From Bacteroidota bacterium (GTDB lineage: Bacteria; Bacteroidota; Rhodothermia; Rhodothermales; JAHQVL01): a DNA stretch of 60,976 bases. Location of the stretch: the NCBI GenBank assembly GCA_039111535.1, contig JBCCIM010000014.1, positions 1 through 60,976 on the forward strand. Reading direction: 5' to 3'. This document shows positions 27,075-37,226 of this stretch, piece by piece. Within the stretch, counting starts at the first letter, position 1. Each line of letters begins with the position of its first letter. A program made the position numbers and the translations under genes. A model generated the notes under the pieces. It worked only from the letters and a program-made list of their open reading frames with translations. It made no database searches and was not told the origin of the DNA.

Positions 27075-28364
27075 ATGAAAGTATTGGTGATTGGCGGTGG
27101 TGGGCGTGAACACGCCATAACTTGGAAACTCGCGCAGAGTAAACATGCCCCGGAGTTGTTTATAGCGCCGGGCAATCCCGGTACAGCAGCATTGGGCAGG
27201 AATGTGCCGATAGGGGCATCTGACGTGGCGGGTTTGTTGTCTTTTGCCCGTGAGGAAGGCGTTGCGCTAACAATTGTTGGTCCAGAACAGCCGCTTGTGG
27301 ATGGCATTGTCGATGCGTTCAATAAAGCAGGCTTGCGCATATTTGGCCCCACAGCAGCAGCTGCTGCATTGGAAGGCAGTAAAGCGTTTGCAAAGGCTTT
27401 TATGGAGCGGCATGGCATCCCGACAGCTGCGCATCGAACATTTGATAAAGCGGCTTATGCTGAGGCAAAACAATACATCACCCAGCAAGGTGCGCCGGTT
27501 GTGTTGAAGGCTAGCGGCCTTGCTGCCGGCAAAGGTGTCCTCATTTGCGGAACACTTTCGGAGGCATACGCTGGCCTCGACGCCTTGATGAAAGAAAGCC
27601 GGTTTGGCGAGGCTGGTGCTTCAGTTGTTGTTGAAGAGTGTATGGAGGGTGAAGAAGCCAGTGTGTTTGCGCTAACCGACGGGGAACGATACGTACTGCT
27701 TGCACCAGCACAGGATCATAAGCGCGTTGGCGAAGGCGATACAGGGCCAAACACGGGAGGCATGGGTGCCTATGCACCGGCTCCTGTTATGACCGCAGCG
27801 CTGATGAAGGAAGTGGAAGCAACGGTCATCCTGCCTACGCTACGGGGAATGGCTGCTGAAGGGACGCCATACCAGGGCATTCTGTATGTGGGTTTGATGA
27901 TGACGCCAACAGGGCCGCGGGTGGTGGAATTCAACTGCCGATTCGGCGACCCTGAAACCCAGGTTGTACTTCCGTTATTGCAAGAAGACTTGCTTGAAAT
28001 CATTGGTTCACTCGTAGGAGGGGATCCGCTGCCGCCAGTGTCATCGGCTGTTGGCGCAGCGGCATGTGTTGTGCTGGCCTCCGGCGGTTATCCTGGCAGT
28101 TATGATAAGGGCAAAGCCATAGCCGGCATCGAAGAGGCGGATGCGTTGGATGATGTTGTAGTCTTTCATGCCGGCACACGGGATGCTGCTGCGGGCGGCG
28201 TAGAGACTTCAGGTGGCCGCGTGCTCGCTGTTGCTGCATCTGCACCTGATTTGAAAGGGGCGCTGGAAAAAACCTATGCCGGCGTGGCGCGTATCGAGTT
28301 TGAAGACCAACAATTCAGGCGTGACATCGGACAGAAAGGACTGGCCCGAATCGCCGAATCCTGA
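27075..28364 (+). CDS. purD: Phosphoribosylamine-glycine ligase
   Basis: PurD joins phosphoribosylamine to glycine in purine synthesis. The 429-residue length and ATP-grasp fold fit. It opens MKVLVIGGGGREHAI and shows VGPEQPLVDGIVD, KASGLAAGKGV, QDHKRVGEGDTGPNTGGMGA and EFNCRFGDPETQ. It is the only purine gene here. An NHL-protein gene follows after 5 bases, so the two are probably co-transcribed. Confidence 0.97.
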   Translation: MKVLVIGGGGREHAITWKLAQSKHAPELFIAPGNPGTAALGRNVPIGASDVAGLLSFAREEGVALTIVGPEQPLVDGIVDAFNKAGLRIFGPTAAAAALEGSKAFAKAFMERHGIPTAAHRTFDKAAYAEAKQYITQQGAPVVLKASGLAAGKGVLICGTLSEAYAGLDALMKESRFGEAGASVVVEECMEGEEASVFALTDGERYVLLAPAQDHKRVGEGDTGPNTGGMGAYAPAPVMTAALMKEVEATVILPTLRGMAAEGTPYQGILYVGLMMTPTGPRVVEFNCRFGDPETQVVLPLLQEDLLEIIGSLVGGDPLPPVSSAVGAAACVVLASGGYPGSYDKGKAIAGIEEADALDDVVVFHAGTRDAAAGGVETSGGRVLAVAASAPDLKGALEKTYAGVARIEFEDQQFRRDIGQKGLARIAES

Positions 28365-28369
28365 TCCCT

Positions 28370-29320
28370 ATGCTGCGAACCGTCCATCAGAAATGCGTAA
28401 CCACAGCTTTGCTGCTGTTGCTTGCCGGATCTGCTGTTGCGCAGCCTGTTGATCAAGAGATTCGCGTACAGGATTTAGAAGCAGTTGCCTTTTTTGAAGA
28501 AGCGGTGGCTGTAGATATTGATCCCGCCGGCGTTGTTTATGTTGTTGATGCCGGTGCGCATCATATTGCAAAGATATCTGCAGAGGGTAAGGTTTTACAG
28601 CACCTGGGAGGCCCGGGAGAAGGCGAAGGACAATTTGACACACCTGCGGATGTAGACGTCACCAATGGCCTCGTTTTGGTAGTGGCTGACGCAGCCAATG
28701 GTCGGGTACAGCGGTTTTCGAGAGAATTTCTGTTCCTCGAATCCCTTAACATCGACGATGATGCAAATGCGCGGCAAGACGTTTATGGGAGCGAGCCATC
28801 TTATCGGCAGCAGGCACAAGACGGCAATAACATCGGTTCAGGCCGGCCCATCAGCCTCATCACGGCAGATGACAACGCCATGTATGTTGTCGATGAAGTA
28901 GAGAATGCCATTCAGATGTGGGACGCCCAGCGAAATTTTGTTCGCCAGATTGGCGCGTACGATCAGGGTGAAGGAAGCCTCATTGAACCCGTTGCTGTGG
29001 CTCTATCAGACGCCGGCGGGCTCTTTATAGCGGACCGTGGCAGAAATGCCATTGTTGTATATGATGCATTTGGTGGCTTTGATCGCACGATGGCTGATGG
29101 GCTGATTGCAAATGCCGAATCGCTGTTTATCCTGAATGACCTGTTACTGGTGATCTTACACGACCGGTTGCTTGTGTATCAATCACGCGGACTGCTCGAA
29201 TCCACAATCGCTATCGCGCTTGACGAGCCTCTCAGAGATGCTGCCATCCACAATGGGGTGCTGTATTTACTAGGCGAGAAAACCTTGTTCAAAACCTCGT
29301 GGGCAACGCTTGCGCCATAA
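28370..29320 (+). CDS. Secreted NHL-repeat beta-propeller protein
   Basis: The 316-residue protein has a signal peptide ending near AVAQ (residue 25). Several NHL-type blades follow, such as AVDIDPAGVVYVVDAGAHHI, GLVLVVADAANGRVQRF and GGLFIADRGRNAIVVYD. It would form a six-bladed propeller in the periplasm or at the surface. It lies directly upstream of the giant outer-membrane protein and may act with it. Its ligand is unknown. The first ATG, 5 bases after purD, is used. Confidence 0.82.
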   Translation: MLRTVHQKCVTTALLLLLAGSAVAQPVDQEIRVQDLEAVAFFEEAVAVDIDPAGVVYVVDAGAHHIAKISAEGKVLQHLGGPGEGEGQFDTPADVDVTNGLVLVVADAANGRVQRFSREFLFLESLNIDDDANARQDVYGSEPSYRQQAQDGNNIGSGRPISLITADDNAMYVVDEVENAIQMWDAQRNFVRQIGAYDQGEGSLIEPVAVALSDAGGLFIADRGRNAIVVYDAFGGFDRTMADGLIANAESLFILNDLLLVILHDRLLVYQSRGLLESTIAIALDEPLRDAAIHNGVLYLLGEKTLFKTSWATLAP

Positions 29321-29460
29321 AAGGACGCATTCAAGGCAGAAACACGGACCGGAAACGGGAGTATCTGCAACACAAGATCAGAACTAACGCTATACGCCAT
29401 CGCACTTCGCTACCACTTTATTTCAGCTTTTTCTTTCACTGGTTAGCCTTTTCCACCTCC

Positions 29461-32400
29461 GTGCGATTGTTCGTCTGCATGCTGTTTGTGTTTCCCGTTT
29501 TTGGGATAGCTACGGCCTGGGCGCAGGTGCCTCCTGTGCAGCAGCAGGGTGAAGTTGTAGATACGCTCCAAATTGCGCCCGGACAGGAAGTCGAATTACA
29601 GCCTTTTATCCTTGCGTCAGGCGTGGTCGTTGCACTTGATGGTGAAGTCCTACCAGCATCTGCTTACCATATCGACTATCGCTATGGTAAACTCCGGCTG
29701 ACGGATACGCTAGCTGCCGGCGAACTTGTGGTCCGGTATCGCGCGTTGCCTTTTTCGTTTGATCCGGCTTATGTGAGACGACAAGGCATCACACTGGACG
29801 AGGCCTCTGATTCTTCCAATGTCATCGAAGACCTCGAGAATCAGGCTGCGCGCGCCAACCGAACGGTACAAGACCCATTCGGCAATTCGAAAGTGCAGCG
29901 TTCCGGCTCGATTACCCGAGGGATTGTAGCGGGTAACAACCGCGATGTAACCGTGGAGTCGGGGCTGCGACTGCAATTGGCCGGGGAAATTGTGGATGGT
30001 GTTAATGTCCAGGCCGTGCTAACCGACGAGAATACGCCCATCCAGCCAGAAGGCACAACGCAGCGGCTTAATGAATTTGACCGCGTGTTTATCGAGATTC
30101 AGTCGCAAAAAGGCACGGTGCAACTTGGCGATTTTGATGTGCGGTATCAGTCATCAGAGTTTGGACGGTTTACGCGGAAGCTCCAGGGGATTCATCTCTT
30201 TAGTGATATCCCGTCTCGGTCGGGAGGGGATCCCTTGCTGTCTGTTGATGTAGCCGGCGCCACCGCGCGAGGTATTTTCCGGACACAAGAAATCACGCCG
30301 ATTGACGGCATCCAGGGACCTTACAGACTGGAAGGCGAGAATGGTGAGCAATTCCTAATTATTGTTGCCGGCTCAGAGGTTGTGTACCTCGATGGTGTAG
30401 CCATGGTACGTGGTGAGTCGAACGACTATGTGGTAGACTATGCAACCGGTGAAATCACTTTCACGCCAAATCGCATCATAACAAGCGATCGCCGGATTAA
30501 TGTAGAATTTCAGTACACAACCAATCAATTCAGCCGGGCCCTGACCGGGGGAACGGTACAGGCCAACTTTTGGCAGGCTAAAAATGGACGCGCCCGTTCG
30601 TCTTTTGGCGTTACGTTTTTACGCGAAGCAGATGGCGACCTCTTTAATGAAGAATTTGGACTGACGACGGCGGATTCGCTGCAGATTATAGCTGCCGGCG
30701 ATGGACTGGCGCAGCGCTCTGGTGCTGAACCTGTGGTATATGATCCTGAAGCGCCATACGTGCAATATGTGCTCGAAACGATACCCGATGGGGCTGGCAG
30801 TACGGATAGTATTTTTGTTGCCCTGGATGCACAACCCGCTGATTCAGTTGAGGTGTTTCGTGTTCGATTTACGCGGGTGGGGACACGGACTGGGAGCTAC
30901 GTCCGACTTGGTCGTGGCGTGAATGGCATCCTGTATGAATACCGAGGGCCAGGAGAAGGCGACTATGAGCCCGTGCGGGTATTGCCTAAGCCGGCAAATC
31001 GCAATTTGCTCGATTTCAATGGCAGGTTAGAGCCGTTCCCATTTGTTGAGGTTTTTGGGGAATGGGCCCGTTCTTTCAACGATCAGAATAGCTTGTCGAG
31101 TGTCGACAATGCCGATGACATCGACCATGCGTTCAAAACAGGTGTCCGCATAAAGCCTGTGCCGCTCAATTTGGGTTTTGAAGAAAATGGGCACATCGAA
31201 GCAGAAGGATATCGGCGCGAAATTGGGGCAGACTTTGCTTCTTTTGACCGCATCCGGCCTGTAGAATTTGGGAGGAAGTGGAATTTGAATGAGCGGGCTG
31301 TAACGGCAACGGGTGGTGTTCAGGGTGCTGGCGATGAGCGCATAGATGAGGGGAGTCTATCTGTCTACCTGAAACCTGATGCATTTATACGCGGTGAGGC
31401 CGGCCGCATTGATTTTCAGGATGCCTTTAACGGACAGCGCACTGCGCTGGTAGCAGGTTTTGAGGACTACCTGAATTACACCGTTGAATCTATTCGTAGC
31501 GAAGACGCGCTGCTGGCAGAAGAAGGCAGTTGGTTTCGGCAACGCGGAGAGCTTGCCTTGCCGCTGTTGGGGCGCCGCTTGCGCCCGACTTTTGCGTTTG
31601 AGCAGGAGCGCCGCCGCCAACGCGCCGCCGGCACCGACAGCCTGACCATGGCTTCAATTTCTTTTGTTGAATACCGACCAGGCATAGCGTGGGCCACCGA
31701 TAGGCTTGAGGCTGCGCTTACGATGGAATACCGCGATGAAGACGGCTGGGCAATGGGCGAATTGCGCGATGCCTCGCGGGCCTGGACATACCAGTCACAG
31801 TTTAATTTTCGCCCGGACAATGTGTTTAATACGGACGGCAGTGTCGGGTACCGGGTCAGGCGATTTAGTGAGTTCTTTCAAACCAATTTCCAGCAGAAAG
31901 ATGCTGAATCTGTTTTGCTAAGGTGGAATACACAGTGGCGTCCTTTGAAGCGGGCCATTGAGTTGGTCACGCGTTATGAAGCCGCAACCGAACGGACGCC
32001 AACACTCCAGGAGATCTATATCCGGACCGGCCCGGAATTGGGGCAGTATGTGTGGGAAGACTTTAATGGGGATGGGGCCATTCAGATCGATGAATTTCTG
32101 CCGGAGCGTACACCAAATGAGGGTGCTTATGTTAAGACGTTCATTCCTTCGGACAGCCTCGCGTCGATCGTGAGTGTACGCGCCCGGGTACGGTTGCAGT
32201 TGGAGCCTTCCCGCATTTGGGGGAAAGAATCGACAGGGTTAAAACGTGCACTGCGGCAAGTGTCATCGCGGACGACCTTTGAAGTGCAAGAGAAAAGCCG
32301 CGAGTCTGACATTGCGCGTATCTATCTGCTCAATCTTGACGAATTCCGGAATCCACTCAATACGCTGAATGGCCGTATCCGAGTCAGCCAGGATTTTCTG

Positions 32401-33012
32401 TTTTTCAGGGCGATTCCTCGTGTTGGATTGGATGTGCGCTTTAATCAATTGCGTAGTTTGTCGGAGTTGGCTGCCGGCGAAGAAACGCGGTTCTTGAATG
32501 TATGGGCGGTTGAGGGACGGTATGCGGCCTCACGTAAATGGGGATTGAAACTGCGAGCAGAAACGGAAGCCAATAGGCTCGGGAGTGAATCATTTGCATC
32601 ACGCAGGTACAACATCGAAGGGTTGCGTGTGTCCCCGGAGATATCGTTTAGCCCGTCGAACAGCCTATCGTTTGTGACATCAGGCGAGTGGGCGAATAAA
32701 ACGGATCGGGTTGGAAGCCGGGAAGCGCGCGTAGTGAAGTTGCCATTCGAAATGCGAATCAGGAAAGTGCGCAAAGCACAGGTCAGCGCACGTTTCGAAG
32801 TTGCCTTCGTATCCCTGGATGGCGATGCGTTGGGGCTTTCACTCTTTGAGCTAACCGATGGCCGGGGGCCGGGTACATCGTACCTGTGGGGACTGGGTGG
32901 CGATTATACCTTGAATCAATTTCTTCGCCTTTCATTTGCGTATGATGGACGCGCGCCGGCAGATGCTCCTACGTTACACACCTTGCGGGTGCAAATGAGT
33001 GCGCTGTTCTAG
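29461..33012 (+). CDS. Giant uncharacterised outer-membrane protein
   Basis: The product has about 1,180 residues. GTG at 29461 is chosen because it gives a signal peptide, LFVCMLFVFPVFGIATAWAQ; an ATG at 29479 also works. An upstream GTG at 29299 would overlap the previous gene and add an unlikely basic extension. The N-terminal third has beta-sandwich-like repeats and the stretch TDENTPIQPEGTTQRLNEFD, which I recall in large uncharacterised proteins of FCB-group bacteria. The C-terminal two thirds alternate aromatic and polar residues like a large barrel and end in a phenylalanine (MSALF). It may be a surface or secretion protein. The stop codon overlaps the convergent aldolase stop. Confidence 0.72.
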   Translation: MRLFVCMLFVFPVFGIATAWAQVPPVQQQGEVVDTLQIAPGQEVELQPFILASGVVVALDGEVLPASAYHIDYRYGKLRLTDTLAAGELVVRYRALPFSFDPAYVRRQGITLDEASDSSNVIEDLENQAARANRTVQDPFGNSKVQRSGSITRGIVAGNNRDVTVESGLRLQLAGEIVDGVNVQAVLTDENTPIQPEGTTQRLNEFDRVFIEIQSQKGTVQLGDFDVRYQSSEFGRFTRKLQGIHLFSDIPSRSGGDPLLSVDVAGATARGIFRTQEITPIDGIQGPYRLEGENGEQFLIIVAGSEVVYLDGVAMVRGESNDYVVDYATGEITFTPNRIITSDRRINVEFQYTTNQFSRALTGGTVQANFWQAKNGRARSSFGVTFLREADGDLFNEEFGLTTADSLQIIAAGDGLAQRSGAEPVVYDPEAPYVQYVLETIPDGAGSTDSIFVALDAQPADSVEVFRVRFTRVGTRTGSYVRLGRGVNGILYEYRGPGEGDYEPVRVLPKPANRNLLDFNGRLEPFPFVEVFGEWARSFNDQNSLSSVDNADDIDHAFKTGVRIKPVPLNLGFEENGHIEAEGYRREIGADFASFDRIRPVEFGRKWNLNERAVTATGGVQGAGDERIDEGSLSVYLKPDAFIRGEAGRIDFQDAFNGQRTALVAGFEDYLNYTVESIRSEDALLAEEGSWFRQRGELALPLLGRRLRPTFAFEQERRRQRAAGTDSLTMASISFVEYRPGIAWATDRLEAALTMEYRDEDGWAMGELRDASRAWTYQSQFNFRPDNVFNTDGSVGYRVRRFSEFFQTNFQQKDAESVLLRWNTQWRPLKRAIELVTRYEAATERTPTLQEIYIRTGPELGQYVWEDFNGDGAIQIDEFLPERTPNEGAYVKTFIPSDSLASIVSVRARVRLQLEPSRIWGKESTGLKRALRQVSSRTTFEVQEKSRESDIARIYLLNLDEFRNPLNTLNGRIRVSQDFLFFRAIPRVGLDVRFNQLRSLSELAAGEETRFLNVWAVEGRYAASRKWGLKLRAETEANRLGSESFASRRYNIEGLRVSPEISFSPSNSLSFVTSGEWANKTDRVGSREARVVKLPFEMRIRKVRKAQVSARFEVAFVSLDGDALGLSLFELTDGRGPGTSYLWGLGGDYTLNQFLRLSFAYDGRAPADAPTLHTLRVQMSALF

Positions 33013-33683
33013 GATTGGTTGGAACCGTAAGTTTTGAATGCGCGCAAAGCTTCTGTGATTTCCTGCTCAGAAAGGTGGACGGGCGTCCCGGCTTGTAAAG
33101 CAAGGATGTACTGTTGTGCGAGCAATTCCAGTTCATAGGCAAGGTTCACGGCCTTTGCCAAATCTTTGCCCGTTGTGATTGCCCCATGGTTGGCCAGTAG
33201 ACAGGCTGAGCGTGCCGCAAGGGCGTGCATAATATTATCTGACAAGTCCTGGGTGCCGAACAATGCATAGGGCGCACAGCGAACAGAGTCACCGCCAAAC
33301 AATGCTATCATGTAGTGCACTGCCGGTATAGCCTGCCTGTTGATAGCGAGCGCAGTTACGTGTGGCGCATGGATGTGCACCACGGCGTTGACTTCAGGGC
33401 GGTGCCGCAAGATGTCGCGATGAAATCGCCATTCCGAAGAAGGGCCTGGGTTTTGCTCAAATGGCGGCGCGCAATCCAGTGGTAGGTACACGAGATTTTC
33501 AGGTGAAACGGTCTCTGATGGGACACCTGATGGTGTAATCAGGAAGCCGGCCCCGTATCGCACGGATACATTGCCTGACGTGCCGCGGCAAAGGCCATTG
33601 GCAAACAGTTCCTGGTAGTGTTGTACCAAGGTTTGGCGTGCTTGTGCTTCAGGCGCCGGCAGCGTGTTAGATGAAGAGGACAC
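33009..33683 (-). CDS. Class II aldolase/adducin-family protein
   Basis: The 224-residue protein is related to fuculose-1-phosphate and ribulose-5-phosphate aldolases/epimerases. Visible are GNVSVRYGAGFLITPSG, the catalytic glutamate in SSEWRFH and the zinc histidines in HIHAPH, with a third in LANHGAI. It starts with GTG, 2 bases after the murA stop, so it shares an operon with murA. The substrate is probably a phosphorylated sugar, perhaps a methylthioribulose relative; this cannot be decided. Confidence 0.85.
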   Translation of the reverse strand: MSSSSNTLPAPEAQARQTLVQHYQELFANGLCRGTSGNVSVRYGAGFLITPSGVPSETVSPENLVYLPLDCAPPFEQNPGPSSEWRFHRDILRHRPEVNAVVHIHAPHVTALAINRQAIPAVHYMIALFGGDSVRCAPYALFGTQDLSDNIMHALAARSACLLANHGAITTGKDLAKAVNLAYELELLAQQYILALQAGTPVHLSEQEITEALRAFKTYGSNQS

Positions 33684-33685
33684 CG

Positions 33686-35005
33686 CTATACATTATCAGA
33701 AACAGGCGGTACAGGCTGGGCCCATTCGTCGTACCGTTCCCTCCGAATCTTGATGCCGGCATCGCGCAGCTTTTGCTCCAGGTTTTCATACCCTCGGTCG
33801 AGGTGGTACACACGAAGCACATCCGTTTCGCCTTCTGCAACCATTCCTGCCAGCACGAGGGATACGCTGGCGCGCAGGTCGCTACTCATTACCTGGGCAC
33901 CTTTTAGCTGGTGGCCGCCTGATATATGGGCAACGTTGTTTTCAACGCGCGCCACAAGTCCCATACGCTGCAGCTCGGGAATGTGCTTGAACCTGTCGAG
34001 GTAAATAGTTTCAGTGACCGTTGACGGACCATCCGCCTGGGCCATAAGGATGGTCCATTGGGCCTGAAGGTCAGTTGGGAAGCCGGGATAGACGGCCGTG
34101 GTGATGTCGACGGGCAAGATTTTCTCTGGTACAACAACTTCGGTTACATCTTCACCATAGGTAGTTTTAGTCCCGGTGGCAGCAAACGCTTCTTTGAATG
34201 CGTTGCCCAGTTGTTCGTGTTCTGCATTTGTAATTCGGATGGTATCGCCTGGCTCGCCTGCAATGGCAGCTGCAATCATAAAAGTACCGAGTTCGATACG
34301 GTCAGAGCAGTTCCGAATGGGGCTAGCCTGAAGCTGGTCGACGCCTTCGATTTCAATGGTTGTTGTGCCGAGTCCTTCAATACGAGCGCCAAGGCTAAGC
34401 AGTGCCTCGCCAAAAGTGATGACGTCCGGCTCGCGTGCAGCATTTTCAATGCGTGAGGAGCCACGGGCCAGTGCTGCTGCCAGCATGAGGTTAACGGTTG
34501 CGCCTACGCTTGAAGGTTCAAGCCGGTAGCTTCCGCCAGGGAGCCGGCCGCCTGGTGCGCGTGCCACGACGTACCCTTGCTCCAGGTCAATTTCAGCTCC
34601 CAATGCCTTGATGCCCTCGATGTGGAGGTTCACAGGTCGAGGGCCCCATGCGCAGCCGCCAGGGAGTGAAACCCGAGCCTCACCACATTTACCCAACAAG
34701 GCACCCAGCATATAAAAGGAGGCCCGCATTTTCTTGACGAGCTCATAAGGTGCTTCCGGGATGGAAAGCGTTGAAGGATCAACCGTTACAACGGCAGCCT
34801 CTTTGTCAAAATTAACATTTGCACCCGTATAAGAGATGATTTCTGAAAGCGTACGAACGTCGCGAACATTGGGTACGTTTTCAATTATCACGGGCCCATC
34901 AGCCAGCAGTGCACCGGTTAACAGCGTAAGCGCTGTGTTTTTAGAACCACTTACTGGCAGGTCGCCTTTTAATCGGTGAGAGCCTGTTACAACGAGTTTA
35001 TCCAT
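33686..35005 (-). CDS. murA: UDP-N-acetylglucosamine 1-carboxyvinyltransferase
   Basis: MurA adds enolpyruvate to UDP-GlcNAc, the first step of peptidoglycan synthesis. The EPSP-synthase-like fold begins MDKLVVTGSHRLKGD, and the loop LPGGCAWGPRPV holds the catalytic cysteine C118. Cysteine at this position normally makes the enzyme fosfomycin-sensitive. The start at 35005 gives the family N-terminus; an upstream in-frame start at 35050 would add 15 residues. It is first in a two-gene minus-strand operon. Confidence 0.95.
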   Translation of the reverse strand: MDKLVVTGSHRLKGDLPVSGSKNTALTLLTGALLADGPVIIENVPNVRDVRTLSEIISYTGANVNFDKEAAVVTVDPSTLSIPEAPYELVKKMRASFYMLGALLGKCGEARVSLPGGCAWGPRPVNLHIEGIKALGAEIDLEQGYVVARAPGGRLPGGSYRLEPSSVGATVNLMLAAALARGSSRIENAAREPDVITFGEALLSLGARIEGLGTTTIEIEGVDQLQASPIRNCSDRIELGTFMIAAAIAGEPGDTIRITNAEHEQLGNAFKEAFAATGTKTTYGEDVTEVVVPEKILPVDITTAVYPGFPTDLQAQWTILMAQADGPSTVTETIYLDRFKHIPELQRMGLVARVENNVAHISGGHQLKGAQVMSSDLRASVSLVLAGMVAEGETDVLRVYHLDRGYENLEQKLRDAGIKIRRERYDEWAQPVPPVSDNV

Positions 35006-35192
35006 TTCAGCACTAAGGTCATTTGAGATAGGTTGCAAAATTGTACGCATTAGATAAAAATCGTTTCAGGTGACAGGAATCCGTTTTGGCGAGAAGTGCG
35101 TTAAGCCGTACGGGTTGTAGTACCGGGTAGCACGCCCACTGCAATCCGAGTACCAATATTTTTATCCTGGTCGATCAGGTAGGTCCTGTCTA

Positions 35193-36353
35193 TTGAACAA
35201 GCGACAAATATATCTTGACCATGCAGCAACTACACCCCTCGATGCACGGGTGCTGGAAGCGATGGTGCCATACCTGAAAGAGCAGTATGGCAATGCCTCT
35301 TCTGTTCATGCACTGGGTCGAAAAGCGCGCTTTGCTGTGGAAGAAAGCAGGGAGCACATTGCTGCTATACTGGGTGTGATGCCTGGCGAGATTGTGTTTA
35401 CCAGTGGAGGCACTGAGTCGAATAACACGGCTGTAAAAGGTGCCCTGAAGCAAGCTGAGCGGTTGTTGGTAACGTCAGTTGTGGAGCATGAAGCTATTCT
35501 TACACAGGCCCACAGTTTGCAAAAAGCCGGCAACGAAGTGAAACTTCTTCCGCCAGGCCGGCACGGCCGGCTCACTGCATCAGACATAGTAGCCCTTGAT
35601 CTGCCCGCTGGTAGCATCGTTTCCCTGATGCATGGCAACAACGAAACAGGGAGCCTTTCAGACGTGGCAGCCATCGGTGCGTATTGTGCAAAGCAAGAGA
35701 TCCTTTTCCATACGGATGCTGTGCAAACAGCAGGGTTGTATGATCTTCAGTCGATTATAGAAGAAGTTGACCTGCTTAGTGTGTCTGCCCACAAATTTTA
35801 TGGCCCCAAAGGGGTGGGGTGCCTCGTGGTGACGCGGAACGCAGAACTGGCAACGCTCATCGAAGGGGGTGCACAAGAGCGCCGGCGTCGTGGGGGGACA
35901 GAAAATGTAGCCGGCATCGTTGGGATGGCACATGCGCTTGCCCTGGCTGTTGAAGAGCGTGCCGTGCGTGTTGCCCATTTGCGTGTATTGAAGCGGCGTC
36001 TGATCTCAGCATTGGAAGGTTTGCTGGATGCTGGAAGCTATGTGCTCAATACTAGCCCGCAAGAAGAAGAAAGCATCCCCCACATTGTTAACGTTGCGTT
36101 CAAGCCGGTTGATGGCAAGGCCATGGATGGGGAAATGCTGATTTTGAATCTCGATCTGGAAGGCGTGATGGTTTCATCTGGATCCGCGTGCACAAGTGGC
36201 GCAATCGAGCCAAGCCATGTCTTGTTGGGACTGGGCCTGGATCAGGATACAGCGGCTGCAGCTGTGCGGTTTTCGCTAGGGAAGGACACGACGTCAGAAG
36301 ACATCGACTATGCTGTAGACAAGTTGGGTACCATCATTAAACGGATGCGTTAG
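35193..36353 (+). CDS. Cysteine desulfurase (NifS/IscS family)
   Basis: This PLP enzyme removes sulfur from cysteine for Fe-S cluster or thiolation use. The 386-residue protein has HAATTPLDARVLEAMVPY, the PLP lysine in VSAHKFYGPKGVG and the catalytic cysteine in SGSACTSGAIEPSHV. The only start that covers the first strand is TTG at 35193, an unusual start that may keep expression low. A glycosyltransferase-like gene follows 1 base after the stop. IscU-type scaffold genes are not present here. Confidence 0.93.
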   Translation: MNKRQIYLDHAATTPLDARVLEAMVPYLKEQYGNASSVHALGRKARFAVEESREHIAAILGVMPGEIVFTSGGTESNNTAVKGALKQAERLLVTSVVEHEAILTQAHSLQKAGNEVKLLPPGRHGRLTASDIVALDLPAGSIVSLMHGNNETGSLSDVAAIGAYCAKQEILFHTDAVQTAGLYDLQSIIEEVDLLSVSAHKFYGPKGVGCLVVTRNAELATLIEGGAQERRRRGGTENVAGIVGMAHALALAVEERAVRVAHLRVLKRRLISALEGLLDAGSYVLNTSPQEEESIPHIVNVAFKPVDGKAMDGEMLILNLDLEGVMVSSGSACTSGAIEPSHVLLGLGLDQDTAAAAVRFSLGKDTTSEDIDYAVDKLGTIIKRMR

Positions 36354-36354
36354 T

Positions 36355-37050
36355 ATGGAAGAAGCGGGTAAAGGCGCGCTGATTGTATTTGCAAAGGTGC
36401 CGCAGCCGGGTAACGTTAAAACAAGACTGACCGCGTTGATAACGCCGGAGGAGGCAGCCCAACTGTATGCCGCGTTTTTAAAGGATGCGCTTGATGTTTA
36501 CCTCGAAATGCCCATTGATGTGCACCTCTATTTTGGCCCATCAGAAGTAACGCTGCCGGATGATTTACGGCCTGATGGTACTGCAGTCCATACACAAAAA
36601 GGAGATGGACTTGGCCCCCGGATGGCAGCGGCGTTTGCCGAGTGTTTTGTTGCCGGTTACAAGCAGTGTGTGATTATTGGTACCGACCATCCCACGCTAC
36701 CGCAGGCCTTTGTTCAGCAGGCATTTGATGTGCTGGATAAGCCGGGCGCTATTTCTATTGGTCCCAGTGAAGACGGTGGTTATTACCTGCTTGGCATGAA
36801 TTCGTTTTACCCCCAATTGTTTGATGGTATGGCCTATAGCCACGCCGACGTGTTCAGCCAAACCCTCGATCGCGCAGCTGATACTGGCGCATCGGTACAT
36901 GTTTTGCCGTCCTGGTATGACGTAGATGAACCAGAAACACTGCAGCGGCTTGTCCGCGATCTGCATGTCAGTGATTTTCCATTGGTGAGAACCCGCAAAG
37001 TACTTGCGCAGTTGGAAGGGGCCTATCCAGCACTTCGCAGCCAGATTTAG
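36355..37050 (+). CDS. TIGR04282-family glycosyltransferase-like protein (DUF2064)
   Basis: This 231-residue nucleotidyl/glycosyl-transferase-A-fold protein contains FAKVPQPGNVKTRLT, GTDHPTLP (the DxD-like metal site) and GPSEDGGYYLLGMN. That is the pattern of TIGR04282, linked in other genomes to arsenosugar biosynthesis. No arsenic gene is nearby, so that role is not supported here. It is directly coupled to the cysteine desulfurase gene. Confidence 0.88.
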   Translation: MEEAGKGALIVFAKVPQPGNVKTRLTALITPEEAAQLYAAFLKDALDVYLEMPIDVHLYFGPSEVTLPDDLRPDGTAVHTQKGDGLGPRMAAAFAECFVAGYKQCVIIGTDHPTLPQAFVQQAFDVLDKPGAISIGPSEDGGYYLLGMNSFYPQLFDGMAYSHADVFSQTLDRAADTGASVHVLPSWYDVDEPETLQRLVRDLHVSDFPLVRTRKVLAQLEGAYPALRSQI

Positions 37051-37226
37051 CCTGAAGCTCAGGTTTTAACCCGCTTTTCGGTGTCGCGAAGGTTGGACCG
37101 GATTCCATTCTGGATGTATTTCCGGTTCAGGTTTTTAATGTTTCTCACAATTATACGCGCCGGCGAGATAGTTATATACCGCTTTATGGAAGCGCTTTCA
37201 ATCTTGATAAATATTCCCACATATAC

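Noticed and set aside
37051-37067. Short stem with TTTT after the TIGR04282 gene
   Set aside because: The stem is only 5 bp (CCTGA/TCAGG), too weak to call a terminator.
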